In this document: positions 27,481 to 40,472 of the stretch, piece after piece
How the letters are laid out: every line of letters begins with the position of its first letter
How positions within the stretch are numbered: the stretch's first letter is position 1
Assembly: GCA_037893225.1 (NCBI GenBank)
Contig: JAZGUH010000261.1
Coordinates: 1-64,000, forward strand
Reading direction: 5' to 3'
Length of the DNA stretch: 64,000 nucleotides
From: Hippasteria phrygiana
Lineage: Eukaryota; Echinodermata; Asteroidea; Valvatida; Goniasteridae
The notes under the pieces: generated by a model
Seen by the model: the letters and a program-made list of their open reading frames with translations, nothing else
Databases searched by the model: none
Told to the model about the DNA's origin: nothing
Translations under genes and position numbers: made by a program

Positions 27481-29568
27481 ATGAAATATCAACCAAATTC
27501 AGTAATTTTGACATGTATGGATAGCTTAGAGCTGGCGCTACATGTTGCAATTGTCGGCGGCTTCTTAGAGTTAAAACTTGTGGAGAAAATTCAAACCTCG
27601 CAATATTTACTTTCTTTCCGGCCAACATCTGTGTACATGTTACCGTCTATTTATTGCTCCATGCCTGTCAAATTCCCTGGGGTATGGACTTGCTTTACTC
27701 ATTCATAATTGCATGAAATATCAACCAAATTCAGTAATTTTGACATGTATGGATAGCTTAGATCTGGCGCTACATGTTGCAATTATCGGCGGCTTCTTAG
27801 AGTTAAAACTTGTGGAGAAAATTCAAACCTCGCAATGTTTACTTTCTTTCCTGCCAACATCTGTGTACATGTTACCGTCTATTTATTGCTCCATGCATGT
27901 CAAATTCCCTGGGGTATGGACTTGCTTTACTCATTTATAATTGCATGAAATATCAACCAAATTCAGTAATTTTGACATGAATGGATAGCTTAGATCTGGC
28001 GCTACATGTTGCAATTATCGGCGGCTTCTTAGAGTTAAAACCTGTGGAGAAAATTCAAACCTCGGAATTTTTATTTTCTTTCCGGCCAACATCTGTGTAC
28101 ATGTTACCGTCTATTTATTGCTCCATGCATGTCAAATTCCCTGGGGTATGGACTTGCTTTACTCATTCATAATTGCATGAAATATCAACCAAATTCAGTA
28201 ATTTTGACATGTATGGATAGCTTAGATCTGGCGCTACATGTTGCAATTATCGGCGGCTTCTTAGAGTTAACACTTGTGGAGAAAATTCAAACCTCGCAAT
28301 GTTTATTTTCTTCCCGGCCACCATCTGTGAGCAGATTACCTTTTATTTATTGCTCCATGCCTGTCAAATTCCCTGGGGTATGGACTTGCTTTACTCATTC
28401 ATAATTGCATGAAATATCAACCAAATTCAGTAATTTTGACATGTATGGATAGCTTAGATCTGGCGCTACATGTTGCAATTATCGGCGGCTTCTTAGAGTT
28501 AAAACCTGTGGAGAAAATTCAAACCTCCGAATGTTTATTTTCTTTCCGGCCAACATCTGTGTACATGTTACCGTCTATTTATTGCTCCATGCATGTCAAA
28601 TTCCCTTGGGTATGGACTTGCTTTACTCATTCATAATTGCATGAAATATCAACCAAATTCAGTAATTTTGACATGTATGGATAGCTTAGATCTGGCGCTA
28701 CATGTTGCAATTATCGGCGGCTTCTTAGAGTTAACACTTGTGGAGAAAATTCAAACCTCGCAATGTTTATTTTCTTCCCGGCCACCATCTGTGAGCAGAT
28801 TACCTTTTATTTATTGCTCCATGCCTGTCAAATTCCCTGGGGTATGGACTTGCTTTACTCATTCATAATTGCATGAAATATCAACCAAATTCAGTAATTT
28901 TGACATGTATGGATAGCTTAGAGCTGGCGCTACATGTTGCAATTATCAGCGGCTTCTTAGAGTTAAAACTTGTGGAGAAAATTCAAACCTCGCAATGTTT
29001 ATTTTCTTCCCGGCCACCATCTGTGTGCAGATTACCTTTTATTTATTGCTCCATGCCTGTCAAATTCCCTGTGGTATGGACTTGCTTTACTCATTCATAA
29101 TTGCATGAAATGTCAACCAAATTCAGTAATTTTGACATGTATGGATAGCTTAGATCTGGCGCTACATGTTGCAATTATCGGCGGCTTCTTAGAGTTAACA
29201 CTTGTGGAGAAAATTCAAACCTCGCAATGTTTATTTTCTTCCCGGCCACCATCTGTGTGCAGATTACCTTTTATTTATTGCTCCATGCCTGTCAAATTCC
29301 CTGGGGTATGGACTTGCTTTACTCATTCATAATTGCATGAAATATCAACCAAATTCAGTAATTTTGACATGTATGGATAGCTTAGATCTGGCGCTACATG
29401 TTGCAATTATCGGCGGCTTCTTAGAGTTAAAACTTGTGGAGAAAATTCAAACCTCGCAATGTTTATTTTCTTTCCGGCCAACATCTGTGTACATGTTACC
29501 GTCTATTTATTGCTCCATGCATGTCAAATTCCCTGGGGTATGGACTTGCTTTACTCATTCATAATTGC
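27481..29568. repeat. Domain II, second HOR copy, first nine monomers
   Basis: The order is J F G1 A G2 A B2 C D, matching 21681-23768. The markers G73 in J, A36 and T125 in G1, C120 and T199 in G2 and G8 in C all recur. In the first copy the next monomer is A; here F follows D, because an 8-monomer block is duplicated next. Confidence 0.9.
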
Positions 29569-31424
29569 ATGAAATATCAACCAAATTCAGTAATTTTGAC
29601 ATGTATGGATAGCTTAGATCTGGCGCTACATGTTGCAATTATCGGCGGCTTCTTAGAGTTAAAACTTGTGGAGAAAATTCAAACCTCGCAATGTTTACTT
29701 TCTTTCCTGCCAACATCTGTGTACATGTTACCGTCTATTTATTGCTCCATGCATGTCAAATTCCCTGGGGTATGGACTTGCTTTACTCATTTATAATTGC
29801 ATGAAATATCAACCAAATTCAGTAATTTTGACATGAATGGATAGCTTAGATCTGGCGCTACATGTTGCAATTATCGGCGGCTTCTTAGAGTTAAAACCTG
29901 TGGAGAAAATTCAAACCTCGGAATTTTTATTTTCTTTCCGGCCAACATCTGTGTACATGTTACCGTCTATTTATTGCTCCATGCATGTCAAATTCCCTGG
30001 GGTATGGACTTGCTTTACTCATTCATAATTGCATGAAATATCAACCAAATTCAGTAATTTTGACATGTATGGATAGCTTAGATCTGGCGCTACATGTTGC
30101 AATTATCGGCGGCTTCTTAGAGTTAACACTTGTGGAGAAAATTCAAACCTCGCAACGTTTATTTTCTTCCCGGCCACCATCTGTGAGCAGATTACCTTTT
30201 ATTTATTGCTCCATGCCTGTCAAATTCCCTGGGGTATGGACTTGCTTTACTCATTCATAATTGCATGAAATATCAACCAAATTCAGTAATTTTGACATGT
30301 ATGGATAGCTTAGATCTGGCGCTACATGTTGCAATTATCGGCGGCTTCTTAGAGTTAAAACCTGTGGAGAAAATTCAAACCTCCGAATGTTTATTTTCTT
30401 TCCGGCCAACATCTGTGTACATGTTACCGTCTATTTATTGCTCCATGCATGTCAAATTCCCTTGGGTATGGACTTGCTTTACTCATTCATAATTGCATGA
30501 AATATCAACCAAATTCAGTAATTTTGACATGTATGGATAGCTTAGATCTGGCGCTACATGTTGCAATTATCGGCGGCTTCTTAGAGTTAACACTTGTGGA
30601 GAAAATTCAAACCTCGCAATGTTTATTTTCTTCCCGGCCACCATCTGTGAGCAGATTACCTTTTATTTATTGCTCCATGCCTGTCAAATTCCCTGGGGTA
30701 TGGACTTGCTTTACTCATTCATAATTGCATGAAATATCAACCAAATTCAGTAATTTTGACATGTATGGATAGCTTAGAGCTGGCGCTACATGTTGCAATT
30801 ATCAGCGGCTTCTTAGAGTTAAAACTTGTGGAGAAAATTCAAACCTCGCAATGTTTATTTTCTTCCCGGCCACCATCTGTGTGCAGATTACCTTTTATTT
30901 ATTGCTCCATGCCTGTCAAATTCCCTGTGGTATGGACTTGCTTTACTCATTCATAATTGCATGAAATGTCAACCAAATTCAGTAATTTTGACATGTATGG
31001 ATAGCTTAGATCTGGCGCTACATGTTGCAATTATCGGCGGCTTCTTAGAGTTAACACTTGTGGAGAAAATTCAAACCTCGCAATGTTTATTTTCTTCCCG
31101 GCCACCATCTGTGTGCAGATTACCTTTTATTTATTGCTCCATGCCTGTCAAATTCCCTGGGGTATGGACTTGCTTTACTCATTCATAATTGCATGAAATA
31201 TCAACCAAATTCAGTAATTTTGACATGTATGGATAGCTTAGATCTGGCGCTACATGTTGCAATTATCGGCGGCTTCTTAGAGTTAAAACTTGTGGAGAAA
31301 ATTCAAACCTCGCAATGTTTATTTTCTTTCCGGCCAACATCTGTGTACATGTTACCGTCTATTTATTGCTCCATGCATGTCAAATTCCCTGGGGTATGGA
31401 CTTGCTTTACTCATTCATAATTGC
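29569..31424. repeat. 8-monomer tandem duplication inside domain II (1856 bp)
   Basis: The order F G1 A G2 A B2 C D repeats 27713-29568 one block downstream. G1 (29801) keeps A36 and T125, and G2 (30265) keeps C120 and T199. One private change is visible: the A at 30033 reads caacgttt for caatgttt. The left junction joins D (29337) to F (29569), an order not found in the first 25-monomer copy. Confidence 0.9.
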
Positions 31425-33976
31425 ATGAAATATCAACCAAATTCAGTAATTTTGACATGTATGGATAGCTTAGATCTGGCGCTACATGTTGCAATTATCG
31501 GCGGCTTCTTAGAGTTAACACTTGTGGAGAAAATTCAAACCTCGCAATGTTTATTTTCTTCCCGGCCACCATCTGTGAGCAGATTACCTTTTATTTATTG
31601 CTCCATGCCTGTCAAATTCCCTGGGGTATGGACTTGCTTTACTCATTCATAATTGCATGAAATATCAACCAAATTCAGTAATTTTGACATGTATGGATAG
31701 CTTAGAGCTGGCGCTACATGTTGCAATTATCGGCGGCTTCTTAGAGTTAAAACTTGTGGAGAAAATTCAAACCTCGCAATATTTACTTTCTTTCCGGCCA
31801 ACATCTGTGTACATGTTACCGTCTATTTATTGCTCCATGCCTGTCAAATTCCCTGGGGTATGGACTTGCTTTACTCATTCATAATTGCATGAAATATCAA
31901 CCAAATTCAGTAATTTTGACATGTATGGATAGCTTAGATCTGGCGCTACATGTTGCAATTATCGGCGGCTTCTTAGAGTTAAAACTTGTGGAGAAAATTC
32001 AAACCTCGCAATGTTTACTTTCTTTCCTGCCAACATCTGTGTACATGTTACCGTCTATTTATTGCTCCATGCATGTCAAATTCCCTGGGGTATGGACTTG
32101 CTTTACTCATTTATAATTGCATGAAATATCAACCAAATTCAGTAATTTTGACATGTATGGATAGCTTAGATCTGGCGCTACATGTTGCAATTATCGGCGG
32201 CTTCTTAGAGTTAAAACCTGTGGAGAAAATTCAAACCTCGGAATGTTTATTTTCTTTCCGGCCAACATCTGTGTACATGTTACCGTCTATTTATTGCTCC
32301 ATGCATGTCAAATTCCCTGGGGTATGGACTTGCTTTACTCATTCATAATTGCATGAAATATCAACCAAATTCAGTAATTTTGACATGTATGGATAGCTTA
32401 GATCTGGCGCTACATGTTGCAATTATCGGCGGCTTCTTAGAGTTAACACTTGTGGAGAAAATGCAAACCTCGCAATGTTTATTTTCTTCCCGGCCACCAT
32501 CTGTGAGCAGATTACCTTTTATTTATTGCTCCATGCCTGTCAAATTCCCTGGGGTATGGACTTGCTTTACTCATTCATAATTGCATGAAATATCAACAAA
32601 ATTCAGTAATTTTGACATGTATGGATAGCTTAGATCTGGCGCTACATGTTGCAATTATCGGCGGCTTCTTAGAGTTAACACTTGTGGAGAAAATTCAAAC
32701 CTCGCAATGTTTATTTTCTTCCCGGCCACCATCTGTGTGCAGATTACCTTTTATTTATTGCTCCATGCCTGTCAAATTCCATGTAGTATGGACTTGCTTT
32801 ACTCATTCATAATTGCATGAAATATCAACCAAATTCAGTAATTTTGACATGTATGGATAGCTTAGATCTGGCGCTACATGTTGCAATTACCGGCGGCTTC
32901 TTAGAGTTACAACTTGTGGAGAAAATTCAAACCTCGCAATGTTTATTTTCTTTCCGGCCACCATCTGTGTGCATATTACCTTTTATTTATTGCTCCATGC
33001 CTGTCAAATTCCCTGGGGTATGGACTTGCTTTACTCATTCATAATTGCATGAAATATCAACCAAATTCAGTAATTTTGACATGTATGGATAGCTTAGATC
33101 TGGCGCTACATGTTGCAATTATCGGCGGCTTCTTAGATTTAACACTTGTGGAGAAAATTCAAACCTCGCAATGTTTATTTTCTTTCCGGCCACCATCTGT
33201 GTGCATATTACCTTTTATTTATTGCTCCTTGCCTGTCAAATTCCCTGGGGTATGGACTTGCTTTACTCATTCATAATTGCATGAAATGTCAACCAAATTC
33301 AGTAATTTTGACATGTATGGATAGCTTAGATCTGGCGCTACATGTTGCAATTATCGGCGGCTTCTTAGAGTTAAAACTTGTGGAGAAAATTCAAACCTCG
33401 CAATATTTATTTTCTTTCCGGCCAACATCTGTGTACATGTTACCGTCTATTTATTGCTCCATGCCTGTCAAATTCCCTGGGGTATGGACTTGCTTTACTC
33501 ATTCATAATTGCATGAAATATCAACCAAATTCAGTAATTTTGACATGTATGGATAGCTTAGATCTGGCGCTACATGTTGCAATTATCGGCGGCTTCTTAG
33601 AGTTAACACTTGTGGAGAAAATTCAAACCTCGCAATGTTTATTTTCTTTCCGGCCACCATCTGTGTGCATATTACCTTTTATTTATTGCTCCATGCCTGT
33701 CAAATTCCCTGGGGTATGGACTTGCTTTACTCATTCATAATTGCATGAAATATCAACCAAATTCAGTAATTTTGACATGTATGGATAGCTTAGATCTGGC
33801 GCTACATGTTGCAATTATCGGCGGCTTCTTAGAGTTAAAACTTGTGGAGAAAATTCAAACCTCGCAATATTTACTTTCTTTCCGGCCAACATCTGTGTAC
33901 ATGTTACCGTCTATTTATTGCTCCATGCCTGTCAAATTCCCTGGGGTATGGACTTGCTTTACTCATTCATAATTGC
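31425..33976. repeat. Domain II, A J F G A2 C2 K1 L M N O segment (11 monomers)
   Basis: This continues the second HOR copy with the middle of the 25-monomer order, matching 23769-26320. The J at 31657 has A73, like the J at 24001 and unlike the G73 J monomers that open each unit. O1 does not follow O here; the order jumps back to F. Confidence 0.9.
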
Positions 33977-36064
33977 ATGAAATATCAACCAAATTCAGTA
34001 ATTTTGACATGTATGGATAGCTTAGATCTGGCGCTACATGTTGCAATTATCGGCGGCTTCTTAGAGTTAAAACTTGTGGAGAAAATTCAAACCTCGCAAT
34101 GTTTACTTTCTTTCCTGCCAACATCTGTGTACATGTTACCGTCTATTTATTGCTCCATGCATGTCAAATTCCCTGGGGTATGGACTTGCTTTACTCATTT
34201 ATAATTGCATGAAATATCAACCAAATTCAGTAATTTTGACATGTATGGATAGCTTAGATCTGGCGCTACATGTTGCAATTATCGGCGGCTTCTTAGAGTT
34301 AAAACCTGTGGAGAAAATTCAAACCTCGGAATGTTTATTTTCTTTCCGGCCAACATCTGTGTACATGTTACCGTCTATTTATTGCTCCATGCATGTCAAA
34401 TTCCCTGGGGTATGGACTTGCTTTACTCATTCATAATTGCATGAAATATCAACCAAATTCAGTAATTTTGACATGTATGGATAGCTTAGATCTGGCGCTA
34501 CATGTTGCAATTATCGGCGGCTTCTTAGAGTTAACACTTGTGGAGAAAATGCAAACCTCGCAATGTTTATTTTCTTCCCGGCCACCATCTGTGAGCAGAT
34601 TACCTTTTATTTATTGCTCCATGCCTGTCAAATTCCCTGGGGTATGGACTTGCTTTACTCATTCATAATTGCATGAAATATCAACAAAATTCAGTAATTT
34701 TGACATGTATGGATAGCTTAGATCTGGCGCTACATGTTGCAATTATCGGCGGCTTCTTAGAGTTAACACTTGTGGAGAAAATTCAAACCTCGCAATGTTT
34801 ATTTTCTTCCCGGCCACCATCTGTGTGCAGATTACCTTTTATTTATTGCTCCATGCCTGTCAAATTCCATGTAGTATGGACTTGCTTTACTCATTCATAA
34901 TTGCATGAAATATCAACCAAATTCAGTAATTTTGACATGTATGGATAGCTTAGATCTGGCGCTACATGTTGCAATTACCGGCGGCTTCTTAGAGTTACAA
35001 CTTGTGGAGAAAATTCAAACCTCGCAATGTTTATTTTCTTTCCGGCCACCATCTGTGTGCATATTACCTTTTATTTATTGCTCCATGCCTGTCAAATTCC
35101 CTGGGGTATGGACTTGCTTTACTCATTCATAATTGCATGAAATATCAACCAAATTCAGTAATTTTGACATGTATGGATAGCTTAGATCTGGCGCTACATG
35201 TTGCAATTATCGGCGGCTTCTTAGATTTAACACTTGTGGAGAAAATTCAAACCTCGCAATGTTTATTTTCTTTCCGGCCACCATCTGTGTGCATATTACC
35301 TTTTATTTATTGCTCCTTGCCTGTCAAATTCCCTGGGGTATGGACTTGCTTTACTCATTCATAATTGCATGAAATGTCAACCAAATTCAGTAATTTTGAC
35401 ATGTATGGATAGCTTAGATCTGGCGCTACATGTTGCAATTATCGGCGGCTTCTTAGAGTTAAAACTTGTGGAGAAAATTCAAACCTCGCAATATTTATTT
35501 TCTTTCCGGCCAACATCTGTGTACATGTTACCGTCTATTTATTGCTCCATGCCTGTCAAATTCCCTGGGGTATGGACTTGCTTTACTCATTCATAATTGC
35601 ATGAAATATCAACCAAATTCAGTAATTTTGACATGTATGGATAGCTTAGATCTGGCGCTACATGTTGCAATTATCGGCGGCTTCTTAGAGTTAACACTTG
35701 TGGAGAAAATTCAAACCTCGCAATGTTTATTTTCTTTCCGGCCACCATCTGTGTGCATATTACCTTTTATTTATTGCTCCATGCCTGTCAAATTCCCTGG
35801 GGTATGGACTTGCTTTACTCATTCATAATTGCATGAAATATCAACCAAATTCAGTAATTTTGACATGTATGGATAGCTTAGATCTGGCGCTACATGTTGC
35901 AATTATCGGCGGCTTCTTAGAGTTAAAACTTGTGGAGAAAATTCAAACCTCGCAATATTTACTTTCTTTCCGGCCAACATCTGTGTACATGTTACCGTCT
36001 ATTTATTGCTCCATGCCTGTCAAATTCCCTGGGGTATGGACTTGCTTTACTCATTCATAATTGC
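33977..36064. repeat. 9-monomer tandem duplication inside domain II (2088 bp)
   Basis: The order F G A2 C2 K1 L M N O repeats 31889-33976 directly downstream. G111 in A2 (34441), A14 and A197 in C2 (34673), C74 in K1 (34905) and T181 in L (35137) are all retained. No new diagnostic change was seen, so this duplication looks recent. Confidence 0.9.
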
Positions 36065-36296
36065 ATGAAATATCAACCAAATTCAGTAATGTTGACATGT
36101 ATGGATAGCTTAGATCTGGCGCTACATGTTGCAATTATCGGCGGCTTCTTAGAGTTAAAAATTGTGGAGAAAATTCAAACCTCGCAATGTTTACTTTCTT
36201 TCCTGCCAACATCTGTGTACATGTTACCGTCTATTTATTGCTCCATGCATGTCAAATTCCCTGGGGTATGGACTTGCTTTACTCATTTATAATTGC
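36065..36296. repeat. Hybrid monomer O1 (left) / F (right)
   Basis: It has the O1 marker G27 on the left, then C130, T140, A185 and T224, the F pattern, on the right. A private change (aaaattg) stands at position 97. In the first 25-monomer copy O1 and F are separate neighbours (26321 and 26553). Fusing them removes one monomer. The next monomer is G1, which follows the other F (21913) of that copy, so the event also skipped to a different F. Confidence 0.82.
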
Positions 36297-39200
36297 ATGA
36301 AATATCAACCAAATTCAGTAATTTTGACATGAATGGATAGCTTAGATCTGGCGCTACATGTTGCAATTATCGGCGGCTTCTTAGAGTTAAAACCTGTGGA
36401 GAAAATTCAAACCTCGGAATTTTTATTTTCTTTCCGGCCAACATCTGTGTACATGTTACCGTCTATTTATTGCTCCATGCATGTCAAATTCCCTGGGGTA
36501 TGGACTTGCTTTACTCATTCATAATTGCATGAAATATCAACCAAATTCAGTAATTTTGACATGTATGGATAGCTTAGATCTGGCGCTACATGTTGCAATT
36601 ATCGGCGGCTTCTTAGAGTTAACACTTGTGGAGAAAATTCAAACCTCGCAATGTTTATTTTCTTCCCGGCCACCATCTGTGAGCAGATTACCTTTTATTT
36701 ATTGCTCCATGCCTGTCAAATTCCCTGGGGTATGGACTTGCTTTACTCATTCATAATTGCATGAAATATCAACCAAATTCAGTAATTTTGACATGTATGG
36801 ATAGCTTAGATCTGGCGCTACATGTTGCAATTATCGGCGGCTTCTTAGAGTTAAAACCTGTGGAGAAAATTCAAACCTCCGAATGTTTATTTTCTTTCCG
36901 GCCAACATCTGTGTACATGTTACCGTCTATTTATTGCTCCATGCATGTCAAATTCCCTTGGGTATGGACTTGCTTTACTCATTCATAATTGCATGAAATA
37001 TCAACCAAATTCAGTAATTTTGACATGTATGGATAGCTTAGATCTGGCGCTACATGTTGCAATTATCGGCGGCTTCTTAGAGTTAACACTTGTGGAGAAA
37101 ATTCAAACCTCGCAATGTTTATTTTCTTCCCGGCCACCATCTGTGAGCAGATTACCTTTTATTTATTGCTCCATGCCTGTCAAATTCCCTGGGGTATGGA
37201 CTTGCTTTACTCATTCATAATTGCATGAAATATCAACCAAATTCAGTAATTTTGACATGTATGGATAGCTTAGAGCTGGCGCTACATGTTGCAATTATCA
37301 GCGGCTTCTTAGAGTTAAAACTTGTGGAGAAAATTCAAACCTCGCAATGTTTATTTTCTTCCCGGCCACCATCTGTGTGCAGATTACCTTTTATTTATTG
37401 CTCCATGCCTGTCAAATTCCCTGTGGTATGGACTTGCTTTACTCATTCATAATTGCATGAAATGTCAACCAAATTCAGTAATTTTGACATGTATGGATAG
37501 CTTAGATCTGGCGCTACATGTTGCAATTATCGGCGGCTTCTTAGAGTTAACACTTGTGGAGAAAATTCAAACCTCGCAATGTTTATTTTCTTCCCGGCCA
37601 CCATCTGTGTGCAGATTACCTTTTATTTATTGCTCCATGCCTGTCAAATTCCCTGGGGTATGGACTTGCTTTACTCATTCATAATTGCATGAAATATCAA
37701 CCAAATTCAGTAATTTTGACATGTATGGATAGCTTAGATCTGGCGCTACATGTTGCAATTATCGGCGGCTTCTTAGAGTTAAAACTTGTGGAGAAAATTC
37801 AAACCTCGCAATGTTTATTTTCTTTCCGGCCAACATCTGTGTACATGTTACCGTCTATTTATTGCTCCATGCATGTCAAATTCCCTGGGGTATGGACTTG
37901 CTTTACTCATTCATAATTGCATGAAATATCAACCAAATTCAGTAATTTTGACATGTATGGATAGCTTAGATCTGGCGCTACATGTTGCAATTATCGGCGG
38001 CTTCTTAGAGTTAACACTTGTGGAGAAAATTCAAACCTCGCAATGTTTATTTTCTTCCCGGCCACCATCTGTGAGCAGATTACCTTTTATTTATTGCTCC
38101 ATGCCTGTCAAATTCCCTGGGGTATGGACTTGCTTTACTCATTCATAATTGCATGAAATATCAACCAAATTCAGTAATTTTGACATGTATGGATAGCTTA
38201 GAGCTGGCGCTACATGTTGCAATTATCGGCGGCTTCTTAGAGTTAAAACTTGTGGAGAAAATTCAAACCTCGCAATATTTACTTTCTTTCCGGCCAACAT
38301 CTGTGTACATGTTACCGTCTATTTATTGCTCCATGCCTGTCAAATTCCCTGGGGTATGGACTTGCTTTACTCATTCATAATTGCATGAAATATCAACCAA
38401 ATTCAGTAATTTTGACATGTATGGATAGCTTAGATCTGGCGCTACATGTTGCAATTATCGGCGGCTTCTTAGAGTTAAAACTTGTGGAGAAAATTCAAAC
38501 CTCGCAATGTTTACTTTCTTTCCTGCCAACATCTGTGTACATGTTACCGTCTATTTATTGCTCCATGCATGTCAAATTCCCTGGGGTATGGACTTGCTTT
38601 ACTCATTTATAATTGCATGAAATATCAACCAAATTCAGTAATTTTGACATGTATGGATAGCTTAGATCTGGCGCTACATGTTGCAATTATCGGCGGCTTC
38701 TTAGAGTTAAAACCTGTGGAGAAAATTCAAACCTCGGAATGTTTATTTTCTTTCCGGCCAACATCTGTGTACATGTTACCGTCTATTTATTGCTCCATGC
38801 ATGTCAAATTCCCTGGGGTATGGACTTGCTTTACTCATTCATAATTGCATGAAATATCAACCAAATTCAGTAATTTTGACATGTATGGATAGCTTAGATC
38901 TGGCGCTACATGTTGCAATTATCGGCGGCTTCTTAGAGTTAACACTTGTGGAGAAAATGCAAACCTCGCAATGTTTATTTTCTTCCCGGCCACCATCTGT
39001 GAGCAGATTACCTTTTATTTATTGCTCCATGCCTGTCAAATTCCCTGGGGTATGGACTTGCTTTACTCATTCATAATTGCATGAAATATCAACAAAATTC
39101 AGTAATTTTGACATGTATGGATAGCTTAGATCTGGCGCTACATGTTGCAATTATCGGCGGCTTCTTAGAGTTAACACTTGTGGAGAAAATTCAAACCTCG

Positions 39201-40472
39201 CAATGTTTATTTTCTTCCCGGCCACCATCTGTGTGCAGATTACCTTTTATTTATTGCTCCATGCCTGTCAAATTCCATGTAGTATGGACTTGCTTTACTC
39301 ATTCATAATTGCATGAAATATCAACCAAATTCAGTAATTTTGACATGTATGGATAGCTTAGATCTGGCGCTACATGTTGCAATTACCGGCGGCTTCTTAG
39401 AGTTACAACTTGTGGAGAAAATTCAAACCTCGCAATGTTTATTTTCTTTCCGGCCACCATCTGTGTGCATATTACCTTTTATTTATTGCTCCATGCCTGT
39501 CAAATTCCCTGGGGTATGGACTTGCTTTACTCATTCATAATTGCATGAAATATCAACCAAATTCAGTAATTTTGACATGTATGGATAGCTTAGATCTGGC
39601 GCTACATGTTGCAATTATCGGCGGCTTCTTAGATTTAACACTTGTGGAGAAAATTCAAACCTCGCAATGTTTATTTTCTTTCCGGCCACCATCTGTGTGC
39701 ATATTACCTTTTATTTATTGCTCCTTGCCTGTCAAATTCCCTGGGGTATGGACTTGCTTTACTCATTCATAATTGCATGAAATGTCAACCAAATTCAGTA
39801 ATTTTGACATGTATGGATAGCTTAGATCTGGCGCTACATGTTGCAATTATCGGCGGCTTCTTAGAGTTAAAACTTGTGGAGAAAATTCAAACCTCGCAAT
39901 ATTTATTTTCTTTCCGGCCAACATCTGTGTACATGTTACCGTCTATTTATTGCTCCATGCCTGTCAAATTCCCTGGGGTATGGACTTGCTTTACTCATTC
40001 ATAATTGCATGAAATATCAACCAAATTCAGTAATTTTGACATGTATGGATAGCTTAGATCTGGCGCTACATGTTGCAATTATCGGCGGCTTCTTAGAGTT
40101 AAAACTTGTGGAGAAAATTCAAACCTCGCAATGTTTACTTTCTTTCCTGCCAACATCTGTGTACATGTTACCGTCTATTTATTGCTCCATGCATGTCAAA
40201 TTCCCTGGGGTATGGACTTGCTTTACTCATTTATAATTGCATGAAATATCTACCAAATTCAGTAATTTTGACATGTATGGATAGCTTAGATCTGGCGCTA
40301 CATGTTGCAATTATCGGCGGCTTCTTAGAGTTAAAACCTGTGGAGAAAATTCAAACCTCGGAATGTTTATTTTCTTTCCGGCCAACATCTGTGTACATGT
40401 TACCGTCTATTTATTGCTCCATGCCTGTCAAATTCCCTGGGGTATGGACTTGCTTTACTCATTCATAATTGC
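36297..40472. repeat. Domain II, third rearranged HOR copy (18 monomers)
   Basis: The order is G1 A G2 A B2 C D A J F G A2 C2 K1 L M F G3. It follows the 25-monomer order but drops N O O1 between M and F. The B2 at 37225 is the last monomer in the window with A76. The D at 37689 is the last D without C93. Both states are replaced by B3 and D2 further on. Confidence 0.88.

Noticed and set aside
36065..40472. Same length (4408 bp, 19 monomers) as the domain I HOR
   Set aside because: The class order is entirely different (domain II order), so the equal length is coincidental.
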